The notes: generated by a model from the sequence alone, not told the origin. Positions 21,170 through 33,085 are shown, counted from the stretch's first letter. The stretch: 64,000 nucleotides of DNA from Mesorhabditis belari (GCA_958450365.1 CAUEEP010000892.1:235001-299000); one strand, 5' to 3'. Program-made: numbers and translations.

Positions 21170-22750
21170 AGATCAGAATTGATTTTTAAAATACAATAAA
21201 GATACAAACGTTTATCTTTTGAAAAACTTAAAGGAGTCACAGTTTTTCAAACAAGTCCACAAGATCTAACACACAAACAGATGCTTTAAACAATTTAATT
21301 TCTCTTAGGCTATTAGGGAGAGCATTTCACAATCTTGCAAAAAGGTTTTTGAAGAAATCTCCTGAGATTTTAGAGTATTGGAACCGTATTGAAACTAAAT
21401 CGAAACCGAATTGGCACCGAATTGGAACCTTATTGGAACCAAATTAGAAGAAGAGGATTGAGACTTCAAGAGAAATACTTTCCATACTTACGAATACTTT
21501 CCCATGACCGATATCTTTCATTTCACCATAGTTCTTTTAAATTTTGATGTTATATTAGAGGAATGAAAGATATCATGTGTTAAATTTGAGCGCGTTCTGT
21601 GGTGTGTTGGCTGAGAACAATAGCTCAAAAAACTAGATCTTTATGTTACCGTAAAATTCGCCTACCACCATGAAATTGGCTCTAACTTCGGCATTTAACT
21701 GAGAATACTTAATACTTACTACAGGGAAAATTTTAAATTAATCTGTGGTAGAATAAGTGTTAAAAAGGGATTTCCTTTTAACCTTAAAATTGGGTAAATG
21801 AACCGGCTGTGAAGGTGTGCGATTGTGGGTTTCCACAGAGAACGAAAGTGCTTTTCAGGTTAAAGTACATAAAAGTGAAAAGAATCATTTTATTTACGTT
21901 AATTTCATTAGTCAACAATGCGTTAAAAACGCGTAAACAAAGGGCCATGAGGCGACTGGATTTGGGAGATAAACATCACTTTCTTTCAAAACAATCAAGT
22001 ATTTTCAACTCTCGATTCAACAATTTGCAAGGTAACGAAACTTTCGATTTAACGACACCAAGAGATACCTCCAAATTCGTGCACAGCAGCCCCAAGCGAC
22101 CAATGATTCGGCTCGGCAACCACATAGAAATTTGGGGCACGTCTTAGAATTTCATTGCAATTACTGACTCGTCATTTTATTTATTCTACAGGATGGTTGC
22201 AAATTCAAGTAAAACCTGAAATTTCACTAAATCGTTAATAATAACGTCATTGTTAAAACTGGAATTGATTTACGTAGACTGCTGAACTTGAGGGTTTCAC
22301 ATTTCACGCTAATTCACTCATAAACCTTCATTTTAAGGCTCTTCAACATGTACTTTTGAATTTTGAAGATTACGGTAATTGAAGTGAACTTTTAAAAGCT
22401 TGAAACAAAGGCATAACATTTGTGTGTCAATCAGGGCATTTTTTTGACCATTAGACCATTTTTGACCCTCACAATCTCTTAGAAATCACATCTTTTGGAA
22501 AGCAACTGACAAATTTTTGAGCTATTACAGAAAAGGCATGTTTGCATTATGTTTTTAACAAGTTTTCGAGCACAAAAACACCTTGAATATTTGAGCACGA
22601 ATGAGTGAAATGCTTCTCCTTTCATCTAACAAATGATAAGATTCTTTCGAAGTTGCGAAGTTGTAAAAATACACTGCCAATTGTAGACTTTATAAGTATT
22701 AAATGTGTCTGTTTTTTGAGATGCAAAGATATTTATCAATTATCAACTTA
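21170..22750. other. Intergenic region, no gene supported
   Basis: The longest ORF (21809-22144, plus strand, 112 codons) is basic, has no signal or domain that I recognise, and is not counted as a gene. A small repeat of GGAACC/GAACCG units lies near 21380-21445. Confidence 0.45.
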
Positions 22751-22918
22751 TCAATCATCACACTCGCAATGTCCACTTATGCCGAAGAACCAGGGAATGC
22801 ACCTTCCTTCATAACAAGTCCAATTAGTCATCCATCCACAGTACCATTCTCTCTCACAAGCATGGGCCTTCAAGTTAATGACGAGGAGAGCCAAGAGAAG
22901 TAGGGTCAAAATTTTCAT
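22751..22918 (-). CDS. Secreted six-cysteine mini-protein
   Basis: A single exon of 56 codons is read from ATG at 22918-22916 to TGA at 22753-22751. The first ~20 residues are a clear signal peptide (MKILTLLLLALLVINLKAHA). The mature part is only about 35 residues with six cysteines and four tryptophans, spaced C-x6-C-x7-C-x4-C-x10-C-x-C, and ends ECDD. A TATAAA-type box lies about 50 bp upstream on the minus strand (near 22968). The size, secretion signal and even cysteine count fit a defence- or signalling-type peptide held by three disulphides, as seen in many nematode secreted peptides. No family was recognised and the role is not assigned. Confidence 0.7.
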   Translation of the reverse strand: MKILTLLLLALLVINLKAHACEREWYCGWMTNWTCYEGRCIPWFFGISGHCECDD

Positions 22919-22977
22919 CTTTTCGAATGAATAAGCGTGTCGATAAAGAAACTCTGAAGCCTTTTCTTTATAAAATT

Positions 22978-23107
22978 TATTTTTAAATTCTTTTAGTGAA
23001 TTTAAAAGTCATTGAAGTCTAAACAAATGTCGTTTTTTTTGTTTTCTTTTATTGAGGAATTGAGGAAAAGAATTTGATAATTCTCAAAAGTCACAAACAG
23101 AATTGAA
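22978..23107. repeat. Direct repeat copy 1 (~130 bp)
   Basis: Nearly the same sequence recurs at about 24186-24325 in the same orientation, beginning with the shared TTTTAAATTCTTTTAGTGAA. The two copies flank about 1.1 kb containing a less AT-rich block (23560-24080). Confidence 0.75.
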
Positions 23108-24185
23108 ATTAATCGGCAATTTTTGAAAATTTTGAAATCAAATACATTTATCGTTTCGAAAATTTGATACAGAACATCTAAAATCGTTGTGATTTCAAAT
23201 TCTGTTTGTATTTCTCGAAAATTTTTATTTGAATGCCAGAAAAATATCAAAAATGCGCAACCTTTGCAAAATAATGCAAACAAAGGGTCATTGACTATAT
23301 ATTCTGACTGGATTGGGTCAACAATGGGTCATTGACATTGATTATCATTAGGGTGGTGAGAATGAAACCAGCGCTCACATATCTTTCCAAGATTGAAAGC
23401 TTCAACCAATAAGTGTTGTATACTGTTCGAAAGTCCTGAATCACCTCTACAAAATAGTGCAAAGGATTTTGAATTGAATTGATTATTGAAGACTTGGGTG
23501 ACTTTTAAGTTGAGAGGTCACAAATGATCATTTTCTGGAAAATGTGTTTCTGGTAATAGCTGGTAATAGCCATGCCCGGGTTTTCCGTGAGAAAATACCG
23601 CCAACTAGAGTTATATGAAACTAACATAAAAGAACTCTTTCTGTTTGTTCGTCTTCTAGAGCTTATGTTTTTTCGAAAAAGCTTCATTTTGGGCCATTTT
23701 AGGCCTTCGATTTTAGGCCAACATCATCTCTGTTACTTAAGCCCGTTTACTCGATTGAGTTTCTTGCTGCCCCTAGGGACCGAAATCCTTGGGATGAATC
23801 CAAAAATTCACAGCGGCTCCCTTCAGCACCCTTTTACAGGCACTTGGGATCCCATTTCGACCGACGGAGAACCCGCCATAGTGGTCAAAATGAGCCGGAG
23901 CTGGGTTGACCAGTTCTACAGCCGAAGTTAGTTTTGGGAAGCGGTGACCACATGGGGCAGACAATGGATTGGTTACCGGATGACCCAGAATGGACGCTTC
24001 CGATTCGGAAAGTGAAAAGGGACTATATCCATAGGCGTGATATGCCAGATCGAGCGCGATTGTGCTCGCACACAGGGAACACACAGCGATCTTTTTTTTG
24101 CATTTTAAAGTTCAAAAACTTCAAATTTTTGAACAGAAAAATTGTACCCGGGGTTTTCGGGGTAAAACTTTTTTTTATTTTTATT
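23108..24185. other. Block between direct repeats, no gene supported
   Basis: The part 23740-24080 is clearly less AT-rich than its surroundings and has open frames on both strands (a minus ORF at 23773-24084 of 103 codons). Neither reads like a known domain and there are no convincing splice signals. Confidence 0.4.
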
Positions 24186-24325
24186 TATTTTTAAATTCTT
24201 TTAGTGAATTTAAAAGTCAATGAAGTCTAAACAAATGTCGTTTTTTTTGTTTTCTTTTATTGAAGAATTGAGGAAAGGAATTTGACAAACAAAGGAATTT
24301 TCGCAAGTCACAAACAGAAATGATT
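24186..24325. repeat. Direct repeat copy 2 (~130 bp)
   Basis: Partner of 22978-23107; see that entry. Identity is high over the first ~75 bp and weaker afterwards. Confidence 0.75.
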
Positions 24326-24848
24326 CAAATATGTCGATTCTTGACTTTGAATGGAAGCAAGGAAATAAAGCAACAAAACTTGAGCACAGTTCAACATGAT
24401 TGTGAACAGCTGACAAAATTGAACTTGAAGAGAGTCACTCTTTATGCCATAACTTGTTGAATCACTGACTAACTTTACCACGGATTTTAAGATCTATCTA
24501 GATCAGTTTTTAAGCACTTCCAGATTTTACTTTTCAAAGCCAAGGCTTCAGTGTCAACCCTTGATAACTTTTCATAGTCAGCTAATAGGTTCGGGTTTTC
24601 GGTTCAAAATTCAATATCTTTTATTTTGTGAGGCCTGGTCTTGTCAGCCGAACATCTCTGGATTTTTCTTTTCTTTTTCATTTCCTGTTTTTTTTTGATG
24701 AGTCACCTGTGGCTATCTTGTGATCAAGAGAAAGGATGTGTAATGAACGGGCCTGGGAACAACAGATCATCAACATGCTTTGATTTCCTACTTAAACACA
24801 TTAGAAAATCGTTGATTGAGCTTATTTTCATTGTCAAATCTATTCAAA

Positions 24849-27800
24849 ATGCAAGAAATTCTATTTCTATTGTTATTTGTTCAAGGTTAGTGATAAATCT
24901 TTTTGCTATTTTACCCATTTTTAGTCGCTCACTCCTTTTCTGCCTCTGATTTATTGGGAGGAGTGGAAAAATTGAGTCGATCTATCAATATTCCTGCAAA
25001 TATTGTATCGCTTTTGGTGAGTTTAATCTAAAATGAATACCAATAACAGTTTTTAATATGATTCTTTTCAGAAACTTGGAAACGATGGATGCGCAGAAAT
25101 CACCGACTTCAATTCGTCTCTTACCGGAGAGATTCTTCATCTCGCCGGTGAATTCAGCGACAATAAAACGGAAAACCATCTGTGAGTCTTTAAGAATTGC
25201 ATTCGATTTAAGTTTACTAATTGCAAGAATAGATATTTTATAGTTCAAAGTATACGTGGTTTCGGATCGGATCGGATAAAATCGGTTCGAATCGAGATCT
25301 AATCTGATACGATCGATTTTCGGATCAGATCCGATCCGAACTGATCCGATTCCGGGCCAGAAACGCGGCAACGGAAAGCACGTTATTATATGCTAATTTC
25401 AGTAAAATGTTAAATGCAATTCCAAAATGAAAATTCTTCAACTTAATCAACATCCAACTTAATCCTTTTGAATTTCAAAGCGATTAAGTTCAATCAAAGT
25501 CAGCTCGATGATGTTGTTGACGCCTTTGAAGAAAGCTTCAATAAAACTCTATTTAGATTGAAGCTCAGCTTTGAGTCGGAAAATGGACTGACACCACTTT
25601 CCATCACCTCCAGAATGCACAGCTTTTGGAAAAATCAAGTGTCCTTGGGTAATTTACAACAATTTCTTGATTTGATATAACTAGAAGCTAAAGCATATCA
25701 CAACACCAATTTTAGCGGCTATCTATGAAGTGAAATTCCTTAATGGAATCGTGATGAACGACACGTTGCCCAGTCCGCTAAAAGTATCATTTACTTGTAA
25801 AACATTTTCAAGTAATTCTACCATTTAGGACTCAAACCAATTTGATATTCGGATTCGTTTTCTCGAGAAACAAATCCAGGTGAACGACCTTTTCAAAGAA
25901 AAAGCGAACAACTTGTTCTAGATCTTCTTCAATCAAGGCGAAATTGGGACTTACCCCAAGCCGGACTCGCTTGCAAAGGTTAAGGTTTATAAAGGCAATG
26001 AAAATTAAGATACTTTAGATCAAAAAGATTACATTCTGCAGCAAATATACAAAGGAATTGAAGCTTTTCAGGTTGACTGAAGAACATGAAGCTTTTTTGT
26101 TTGCAAATTTTTATCATTCCTTTAGATTTGAAGGGCAAACTTTCACAAACCCTTTCACGGGAGATTTCAACTTTGGAGTGGGCAATCGCTTGGAAATCTC
26201 TGGATTGCCGATTCCAAATGGTTGGTTTTAAACTTGAGCTATTATATTAGGTTGAGTACTATGTGTTGATATGGCTTGCTCTGCTCTTTTTAGAAACAAC
26301 TAGTGCTTCATTTAGCTTACAGTTTTTACCATTTAAAAGCTCTATTTATCTTTTAAACGTAGTATCTTTTAACGTATTTGGAAATGCTTCCGTTTTTCGT
26401 GGGTTTTCAGAGAGCATGAAGTTGAGGGATCAAAGACTTAATGATACAATTTGAGCACTTTTAGCCAAAGAAATCTATTTTCGTGTCATAAGACAAAAAA
26501 TAGAGCACAAAAGTTACGCTTATAACCAAAATTTTAGCTTAATTTGTCAAACCGTTTTTATTTTTTGTTAATCTAGCCAAAAACACGAATTTCTGCTTAA
26601 ATATTCCTCAAAATGGATCCAAATTTGTTCAAAAAGATGTAAAATGAGATAATGAACAACTTTTACTTGATGAAAATCGTATCTAAATTTCTCTAATTGT
26701 TTCTACAGAGAAAAATACCATACCAACAAATAGTACTCAACCTAATAGCTAATGTGATATTCAAACTGAAAGAAATTGAGAGAAAATCTTTAAAAAAGAA
26801 GCTCTATTCTAACTGTACTTGCTAGCAATGATCATAACTTTAGTATTCGATGAAGCTAAAATGCAAAAGCTCCTAATTGAGAACGAGAAATTTGAGGACA
26901 CTCGGCTAGAAAGTGAGTTTTTTTTCAAGTTTACAACCAAAAATATTGATTATAGGAAAGAATAAGAACCCTGATGTGAAAATCGATCTCGAGGACTTTT
27001 TAAAGGACTTGAAGAATGGACGAGTGAAAAGGCAGGCTGTTAGGTAAGTTGGATTGAATGATCTACAGTGTGTTCAATATTTATGGGGACTCTTGAGCTC
27101 GCAGGTCGTCTTGCTCTCAAAATTGGTTTATGAAAAAAACGTCAAGAAAGCGCTGCATAGGAGTTGGAACAAACTCGAGTTTCTAGATTATTTTTCAGTT
27201 TACTAAATTTGATATTCCCAAAGTCGATTGAACGGAACTCGATCATCAAATATCACCAAAAGGAGTCAGATCCCAGTTGTTCTTGTTTAACGATGAGAAA
27301 TTCTTTACTATTTAATAGTTTTCAAATCTACGGGACATTAAAAATGTTAAAATCACTTTCAGTTTTGGTTTTTACAAGAAAGCTTGACGGGATTTTGTGA
27401 CAAACTCAATTTATTTGACCTCCATACTAGAAGGCGCTTTCCACAGGTGTTTCTAAGCAAACCACAGCGCAAAAGGCAATCATTTTGAAAAAAATAACTT
27501 AAAGTTGTTAACGTTGGGCGTATTGATAAGTGTGTTTTCTTTTTAGCATAAAACTTGTACAAAATGAGGCCTAAACTTAGTAATCTAATGGTTTCCATAA
27601 ATATTGAACATCTTGTATGAGCTATGATTGTTTTCAGACAAGCCAGATCTCCCCAAGACTTTCTTGACATTTTCAAGAAACCGATAAAATGGTATGGCCA
27701 TCCCGAGGGCATAAAGGAGTTTGATTCATTTCTCGGCGAGTCCTTGCTGCTCAGTTTTGATTATCAAGGTTTGTTAGAAGCATTATGGAGTAAATTTATA

Positions 27801-28869
27801 TATATGTTATAGTATTGTACAATCTATTTAGGGTTTGTACCGTTTGAGCACAGTTTTCTCTTCGATACTGCGGGTTATCTCGTCGGAGGGATGCTTCCAT
27901 CTAACAGGTATAATATTTTAAGAAAGGTAAAACATAGGATCAATAGTTGCATAGTTAGCTCCATTCTAGCGTGCTCATGAGACGTGGTACTGTAATTTTA
28001 CGGTTTTATAGTATCCATGATTGTCTGCTCAGTTTCCATCCACTTCCATTTCATAAAATCCGTAAGAAGGTTTAGTTACCGATACAAAGGCGAGACAAAA
28101 ACGCACTCGAGTTGCTACAAATGTCGATGGTATTGTGAATCATGCTGTGAATCGTGTGATTACTTCCATCAGCAATCGAGAGGAGAGTCAACAAGAAAAC
28201 AGTTCATGGAGGACATTAAGAGTGTAGATAGGAATAAACCGCTAAGTGAGTTGATGTGTTTTTGATTAAGAGTAAGGCCAATTTAAAGAGTAAATTCACT
28301 TCCAAGCCTTCCAAGTTCAGTCAAGCAATTTTCACTTTCAGGTGAGCGATTCGATGTGACCTTTCTTTCAAAAGAAAACGAAAAGGTTTTCCAGGTAAGT
28401 CCCAAATCTGATTTCAATGTCTCAAGTCTCAATGTTAAAAATTTAATATTACGGCTTACCATTCAATTTTACAACAAAACAATCATCCGGACAAGCTACA
28501 ACAATGGAGTAACAGAAAAAGTTGAAAAAGATGGAGAGTTTCCGATTCGGCGATGGAAAATGTAGGTTTCATGAGTTTAAATTGGAAAACTACAAAAACA
28601 CAGCTGACTTTTCAGCTTTGATCTGTCTGTTCTCAACTCCGAAGACAAATTGTGGATCTTCTTCAATGGAAAGCTTTTTAATAGCTTCAAACATGGATCA
28701 CAAACAAAAGATAAAATTACCAAGATTCGAATTGATGGTGATTTGGAAGTGGGTTAGGGTCAAGGTACATTGATTACGCTAAAATTTAGATTCATCAAGT
28801 GTCGATGACAAAGTAACAGTGCAAGTTTTGATGGCAATACAAATTGATCTCTGCGAAAAGATTCGTTAA
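24849..28869 (+). CDS. Secreted multi-exon protein with C-terminal galectin-like domain
   Basis: Exon 1 (24849-24885) plus exon 2 (24925-25016) encode a signal peptide beginning MQEILFLLLFVQVAHSFS. Exon 3 is 25072-25181. Further supported exons lie at about 25475-25650, 25717-25786, 25829-25879, 25922-25978, 26020-26070, 26127-26220, 26840-26916, 26957-27041, 27639-27770, 27832-27909, 28008-28060 (extent uncertain), 28166-28240, 28342-28560, 28616-28756 and 28795-28869. Near the end, FVPFEHSFLFDTAGYLVGGM, then FDVTFLS, IIRTSYNNG, FDLSVLNSEDKLWIFFNGK and ITKIRIDGDLE follow the strand order of a galectin fold (beta-galactoside-binding lectin). TNPFTGDFNFGVGNRLEISG near 26140 may start a first, incomplete lectin module. 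The join from exon 3 to the exon near 25475 is out of phase in my model, so a small exon is probably missing. Not a standard short galectin; the N-terminal ~400 residues match nothing I know. Confidence 0.6.
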
Positions 28870-28981
28870 CTGTTGGTGTGAACTCGTTTGTCGGTTAAAT
28901 TATTGTTTATTTCCATTGAATCGTCTGTATAAAGTGTTTAACATTGTCTCGATCACATTCGAGTAGAACAAGACCAACTCT

Positions 28982-29164
28982 ATGACTTGGTCACATTCAG
29001 GCAGTTGCAACAGCCGAGTCAACGACAAGCTATCTACTATTTTCTGCTATTTTCTATCATTTGTTTCTGCTTCTATTCTAGTTTGTATATTGCATAAAGA
29101 ATTCGACAAGGTTAAAAGAAAAACAGATTTTCAAGCTGAATTGGATGAGTTGATTGACAAATGA
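28982..29164 (+). CDS. Small single-span membrane protein (doubtful)
   Basis: A 60-codon ORF with one hydrophobic segment (STIFCYFLSFVSASILVCIL) and a charged tail (KVKRKTDF, AELDELIDK). An AATAAA follows at about 29179. It could also be a terminal exon of a neighbouring transcript. No family was recognised. Confidence 0.35.
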   Translation: MTWSHSGSCNSRVNDKLSTIFCYFLSFVSASILVCILHKEFDKVKRKTDFQAELDELIDK

Positions 29165-29215
29165 TTTGACTTGAGTAATAAAGTGTCAATAAAAGGCTCA
29201 AGTGACAGTAGGAGA

Positions 29216-30459
29216 TCAATAGCATTTCATGCACAAATCCATATAATAGAGATGAAGACGAAATAGAATGCACAGCGTGAGAAACCAAAATCCTTCCATC
29301 AAAGCGATCACCGTTTTTGAAAACGGATCATGAATGAGGTTGTATACGGACTCTGTCACATTTAGAAGGAACATTAAACCCTAAAATGTTTAATTGTGAA
29401 GTTGAGATAAATTACCGTAAATACTGTAATAGTACCCCACCCCCCTCGTACAGTCGCGTCGTTTAATATTTCATTTTTTTCAAAGCGCCCGTACTTTCAA
29501 AAAATGCGTCTTTGGTATCAAAAAATAGCTGAGATTCAGGGCTATTTTTTGATACCTAAACACACAATGTAGCATAAACTAGTGTCGAGAAAAACTCGTT
29601 CAAAGCTAGACTACGCAACACTCCACACCGTCATTATGGGGGTGGAGTACTATTACAGTATTTACGGTATGCTTAGAACTCAAATAGTTTGACTAAAAGT
29701 ACATAAAGTCAGTATATTAATCATTAAGTCAACTCACCAAATAAACCGTGACAACTATTGTCAATGTTCGCTGTTTGAAGAGAATTGCATGAATGCCGAC
29801 AGAGCAAAAGACGAGATAGGTGAGAAATTCGATATTCGCTATCAACGTTTGGATAATTTTAAATGGATCACTTCCATACGGCAAATAGCTGAACGACTTT
29901 TTACGATTAAAGTTTTTCAAACCGTTCCTTTCCTGGATGACGCCAAGACCAGAAAATTGTTTCGACGATTACCAAAGCAGATAAGAGACAAATGAGAAAT
30001 GCCTGGAAATTGATAATCTACATTATTGACTGAAATATTTGAAACCTTATGGATATTTCGAATGTTTAACCAGGCTGATTGCTGAGATTTCTAAATATTT
30101 TGCATTAGGTTTCTATAAAATCCATACGCAGATATGATCGTAGGTCCTGAGAGCTGACGTTTGCTGTTGAGCAGGGTTTTCAACGTTGATTGTTGAAGGA
30201 ACATCAATGTAATGGATATCTGAAATTTGGTCTTGTTTCTTAATTCATTCTTTTAGAAAACTCAGCTCTAATCTCATAGATTAAAAAGTTGAAGAGTTTA
30301 AGGTAATGAATTTGGTGACAATCTTTAAAAACATGTTAATAATTAAAAGAATAAGATTTTATATAGGTACGGCATTATAACGTTGACCTCATGTTTAAAA
30401 ATCACAAAGAACTTACCTGAACTATTCGTATTCACGTCGTTTCTACTGATAGAGCTCAT
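29216..30459 (-). CDS. Four-span membrane protein, paralog 1
   Basis: Five exons agree in phase and give 176 residues: 30459-30417 (start MSSISRNDVNTNSS), 30219-30128, 30002-29923, 29888-29738 and 29380-29216. There is no signal peptide. A polar N terminus of about 45 residues is followed by four hydrophobic segments, around FLICLLSALVIVETIFW, IANIEFLTYLVFCSVGIHAI, LTIVVTVYLGLMFLL and ALMEGFWFLTLCILF. The protein ends DLCMKCY. The exon layout and ending match the next gene (30837-31690), so they are tandem duplicates. The fourth intron (29381-29737) contains a CCGTA foldback element. The family is not recognised and the function is unknown. Confidence 0.75.
29415..29667. mobile_element. Foldback MITE with CCGTAAATACTG ends
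   Basis: Inverted ends begin CCGTAAATACTGTAATAGTA and are flanked by TA (29413-29414, 29668-29669). The arms are about 33 bp. The interior has a second palindrome around AAAAAATAGC. It sits in the last intron of the four-span protein gene. Confidence 0.85.
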
Positions 30460-30836
30460 TAGTTTAGGAAAGCGATAATAAAAGGTTGATGAGTGAACTA
30501 GCTAGAGATTAAAACAAAAGTCAAGCATTTTAAAAACAAAAATATTTGCCAAAACTTTCGTAATTGTTTCCCAGGTTAGAAATGCTGGTGATAAGCTTTG
30601 TACTCTTTGAGTGGTTAGACGAATTTTGCATTTCGTTAACATTTTGTTGATCAAAGATTTCTTCTAAAACTTTCTTGAAAATGTTATTTTAAACTTCTGC
30701 TGCATAATTGTTTTTAAAGTTTTATATCTTTTACGTTTTTGAAAACCGTGTACAGTTTCGATAATCAGTTCAGTGAATGTAAAAGTTATGCAATAAAATT
30801 AGCAAAGAAATTCTCGAGAGATCGAGAACCAAGTTA

Positions 30837-31690
30837 TCAATAGCATTTATGACAAAGATTCAAATAATGAACGTGTTGCATGACAAAGTAAAGAATAGCG
30901 CTCATCCAGCATAACTCCATCACAGTGTTCACCATTGTCTCATAAAGGGCATGATATTGTTGATGGTAGGAGTTGAAAATATGGTGAAGCATATGAGCGA
31001 GAGTCAAGAGAATCGCGATTATCTAAAGTCAATGTTTTGCCACTTCTTGTGAACATTAAGTAAACCTTATCAATGTTTTTTGTGCTACTGAATCCATTAA
31101 AAAATTAGTTAAGACTGCATTTGATTCCAGAAACATTTTAAAAGTATCTGGCAAAGATCTCTTTCCAGTTAGCTTTTCAAAACCTAACCAAGTAAATCAT
31201 AAAAGCAATCAACAGTCTTGGCTTCTTGAAGATCACCGCTTGCATGCCAATCAAATTGAAAAGAATGTAGGTGAGTGGGATCCCAGTTCCAATAATTGTA
31301 TGAACCAATTCAAAGTGATTTTGTGAGAAGACTCCTTCTAACGGTCTAAAGTTTGGATCTAAAAATCTTAAGAGTTAATTTTTACGTTTCTATCTCTTTC
31401 AAATTGTAGATGAACCAAAAAGTGATGTCCTCGAGGCAGAAAAGTGTTGAGAAGATGAGCAAGAAGATCTGAAAAGTGATACTGTATTGCTTACACAGTT
31501 AACCGATACCTTTTGAGTTTTCCCATTCTTAGCCCAATCCGTCTTTTGCGTTTGCTAAATCAGCTTTAAATTTTATTCGAAAATGATGAGTTACGCAGGA
31601 GTGATACAAGTCTGGAGGGAACGTGTTTGGGATTTCACCTCTCATGGAAGAATTGGATCCGCAGATACTTCTGTTGGGATCTGAATGCTT
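30837..31690 (-). CDS. Four-span membrane protein, paralog 2 (5' end unsure)
   Basis: Exons on the minus strand: about 31690-31600 (ending before the donor GTAACT), about 31565-31521, 31470-31400, 31345-31190 and 31022-30837. They follow paralog 1 exon by exon: IFLLIFSTLFCLEDITFW corresponds to its first span, PLEGVFSQNHFELV begins the second, and the end NLCHKCY corresponds to DLCMKCY. A small additional exon (QTQKTDWAKNGKTQK) is placed between the soluble head and span 1. The first coding exon was not found; an internal Met in SSMRGEIP could serve. A hydrophobic exon farther upstream (33165-33086) may belong to a third copy cut off by the Tc-type insertion. Positions may be off by a few bases. 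Confidence 0.6.
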
Positions 31691-32091
31691 TGAATATCTA
31701 AATTGCAAGCATATAGATTACATACGCCTGATTATATCTTGCTACGTCCGATTTTGAAACCTTTTACCTTCGAAACCTCTTTTTACCTAGAAAAGTCATT
31801 TCACAGAGAATTTTATTACATTTTTCGACCAAATCTAGTCAAATCAAATACAATTCTAGACTTTTTCAGCATTTTAGTACCTTTAAACTATCGAAATGAC
31901 GTCCATTTCATTCATTAATCGAATTTCAAACAATAGTTTATCAAAAACATTACGAAAAGTAATGCATTTTTTTTCATTTTTAAAGAAACTTGTGGAAAAA
32001 TTATAATTTGTTTAGTAATCTAGTGATTCTAATGCAAAAACATTATTCTGTTAAAAAGGTTTCAAAGTCAGACGTAACATACAGGGTGTTC

Positions 32092-33010
32092 AACAATTAT
32101 ATAAACTCACAAATATGATGGTCTTATACCGTCAAAAAACAAAAAAAAAGTCGAAATAGTAAATTTTTTATTGATAACAACTGATTCAACAAGGTTGAAT
32201 CACTTATTCTCAGAAAGATCACCATTGGCGGCAACACAAGCCTGAAATCGCTTAGGGAACGCGTCAGACAGGTAGGTCACGTCACATCTAAGTCATCCCA
32301 CGCTTTCTGTAGAGCTTTCTTCAGAGAGTCGATCGTTGGATAAGGTTTTGCGTTTGGTTGGGCTTTCGAGTACGTTATATCATTTTGTTTGTTGATAAAT
32401 TGCTCAATTGTGAGCATCTTTTCATCCGAGAACATGATGTTACAATGATCAATTCCGTTGAAACGGATCAGCAACTGATTAGCACGGTTTTCTCGCTTTT
32501 TTTGGCTGTCGCAGTGAGGAATTGCCCTTTTCATCTGTAGGCTTTCATCTTGGGTTGCTTTTTGATAATCGTGTTTATCGAACCAACAGAAATCTTTAAA
32601 CTTTTTGCGAACTTGCGCTAAGATTGCGCACCCTTGTTAGGGTGCGCTCTCGCAATCTCTTGAAGTTCCCTGGTGTGACCGCGGTTAGTTTACTTCCCCT
32701 TCCTGAACGATCTTGATTTGTTCCCAAAGATTTGTAGCGATTAATCATTACAGAAACAAGCTATTTTGCAACCATCAAACGGCGTGAAATTTCGAACTGC
32801 CGGATTCCTTTCAAATGCAAGTTGACGATTGAATTGCAATGTTGGGATTTCTTCATTTTCTAAATTTGGAAAAAGATTGTGAAGGAAATCTTGTGAACAG
32901 AACATAAAACAATAGAAAAAACATACACCACCAAAAAATCTATCACTGTTATGATGTATACTGATTATTATTAAGGAAGGCCCTGGTTCACATAATTGTT
33001 GAACACCCTG
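32092..33010 (-). mobile_element. Defective Tc/mariner-type element
   Basis: Inverted ends CAGGGTGTTCAACAATTAT are flanked by TA (32090-32091, 33011-33012); length 919 bp. The minus-strand interior encodes pieces of a transposase: a helix-turn-helix-like region (RKFAKSLKISVGSINTIIKK), and downstream the first catalytic aspartate in IMFSDEK followed by INKQNDITYSKA. The frame is broken by stops and shifts and the C-terminal catalytic part is lost, so it is not autonomous. Confidence 0.85.
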
Positions 33011-33085
33011 TATAGACAAATTTAATTATCTTATTCAAGTTTATCAATTATTCTATTCATTTTGATCATCTTGATACTATGCTTA

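Noticed and set aside
21809..22144. 112-codon plus-strand ORF
   Set aside because: No hydrophobic leader, domain or splice context; composition looks random.
23773..24084. 103-codon minus-strand ORF in a less AT-rich block
   Set aside because: Open on both strands owing to composition; no domain recognised.
22978..24325. Direct repeats taken as LTRs of a retrotransposon
   Set aside because: No TG..CA ends, primer binding site or gag/pol-like coding sequence between them.
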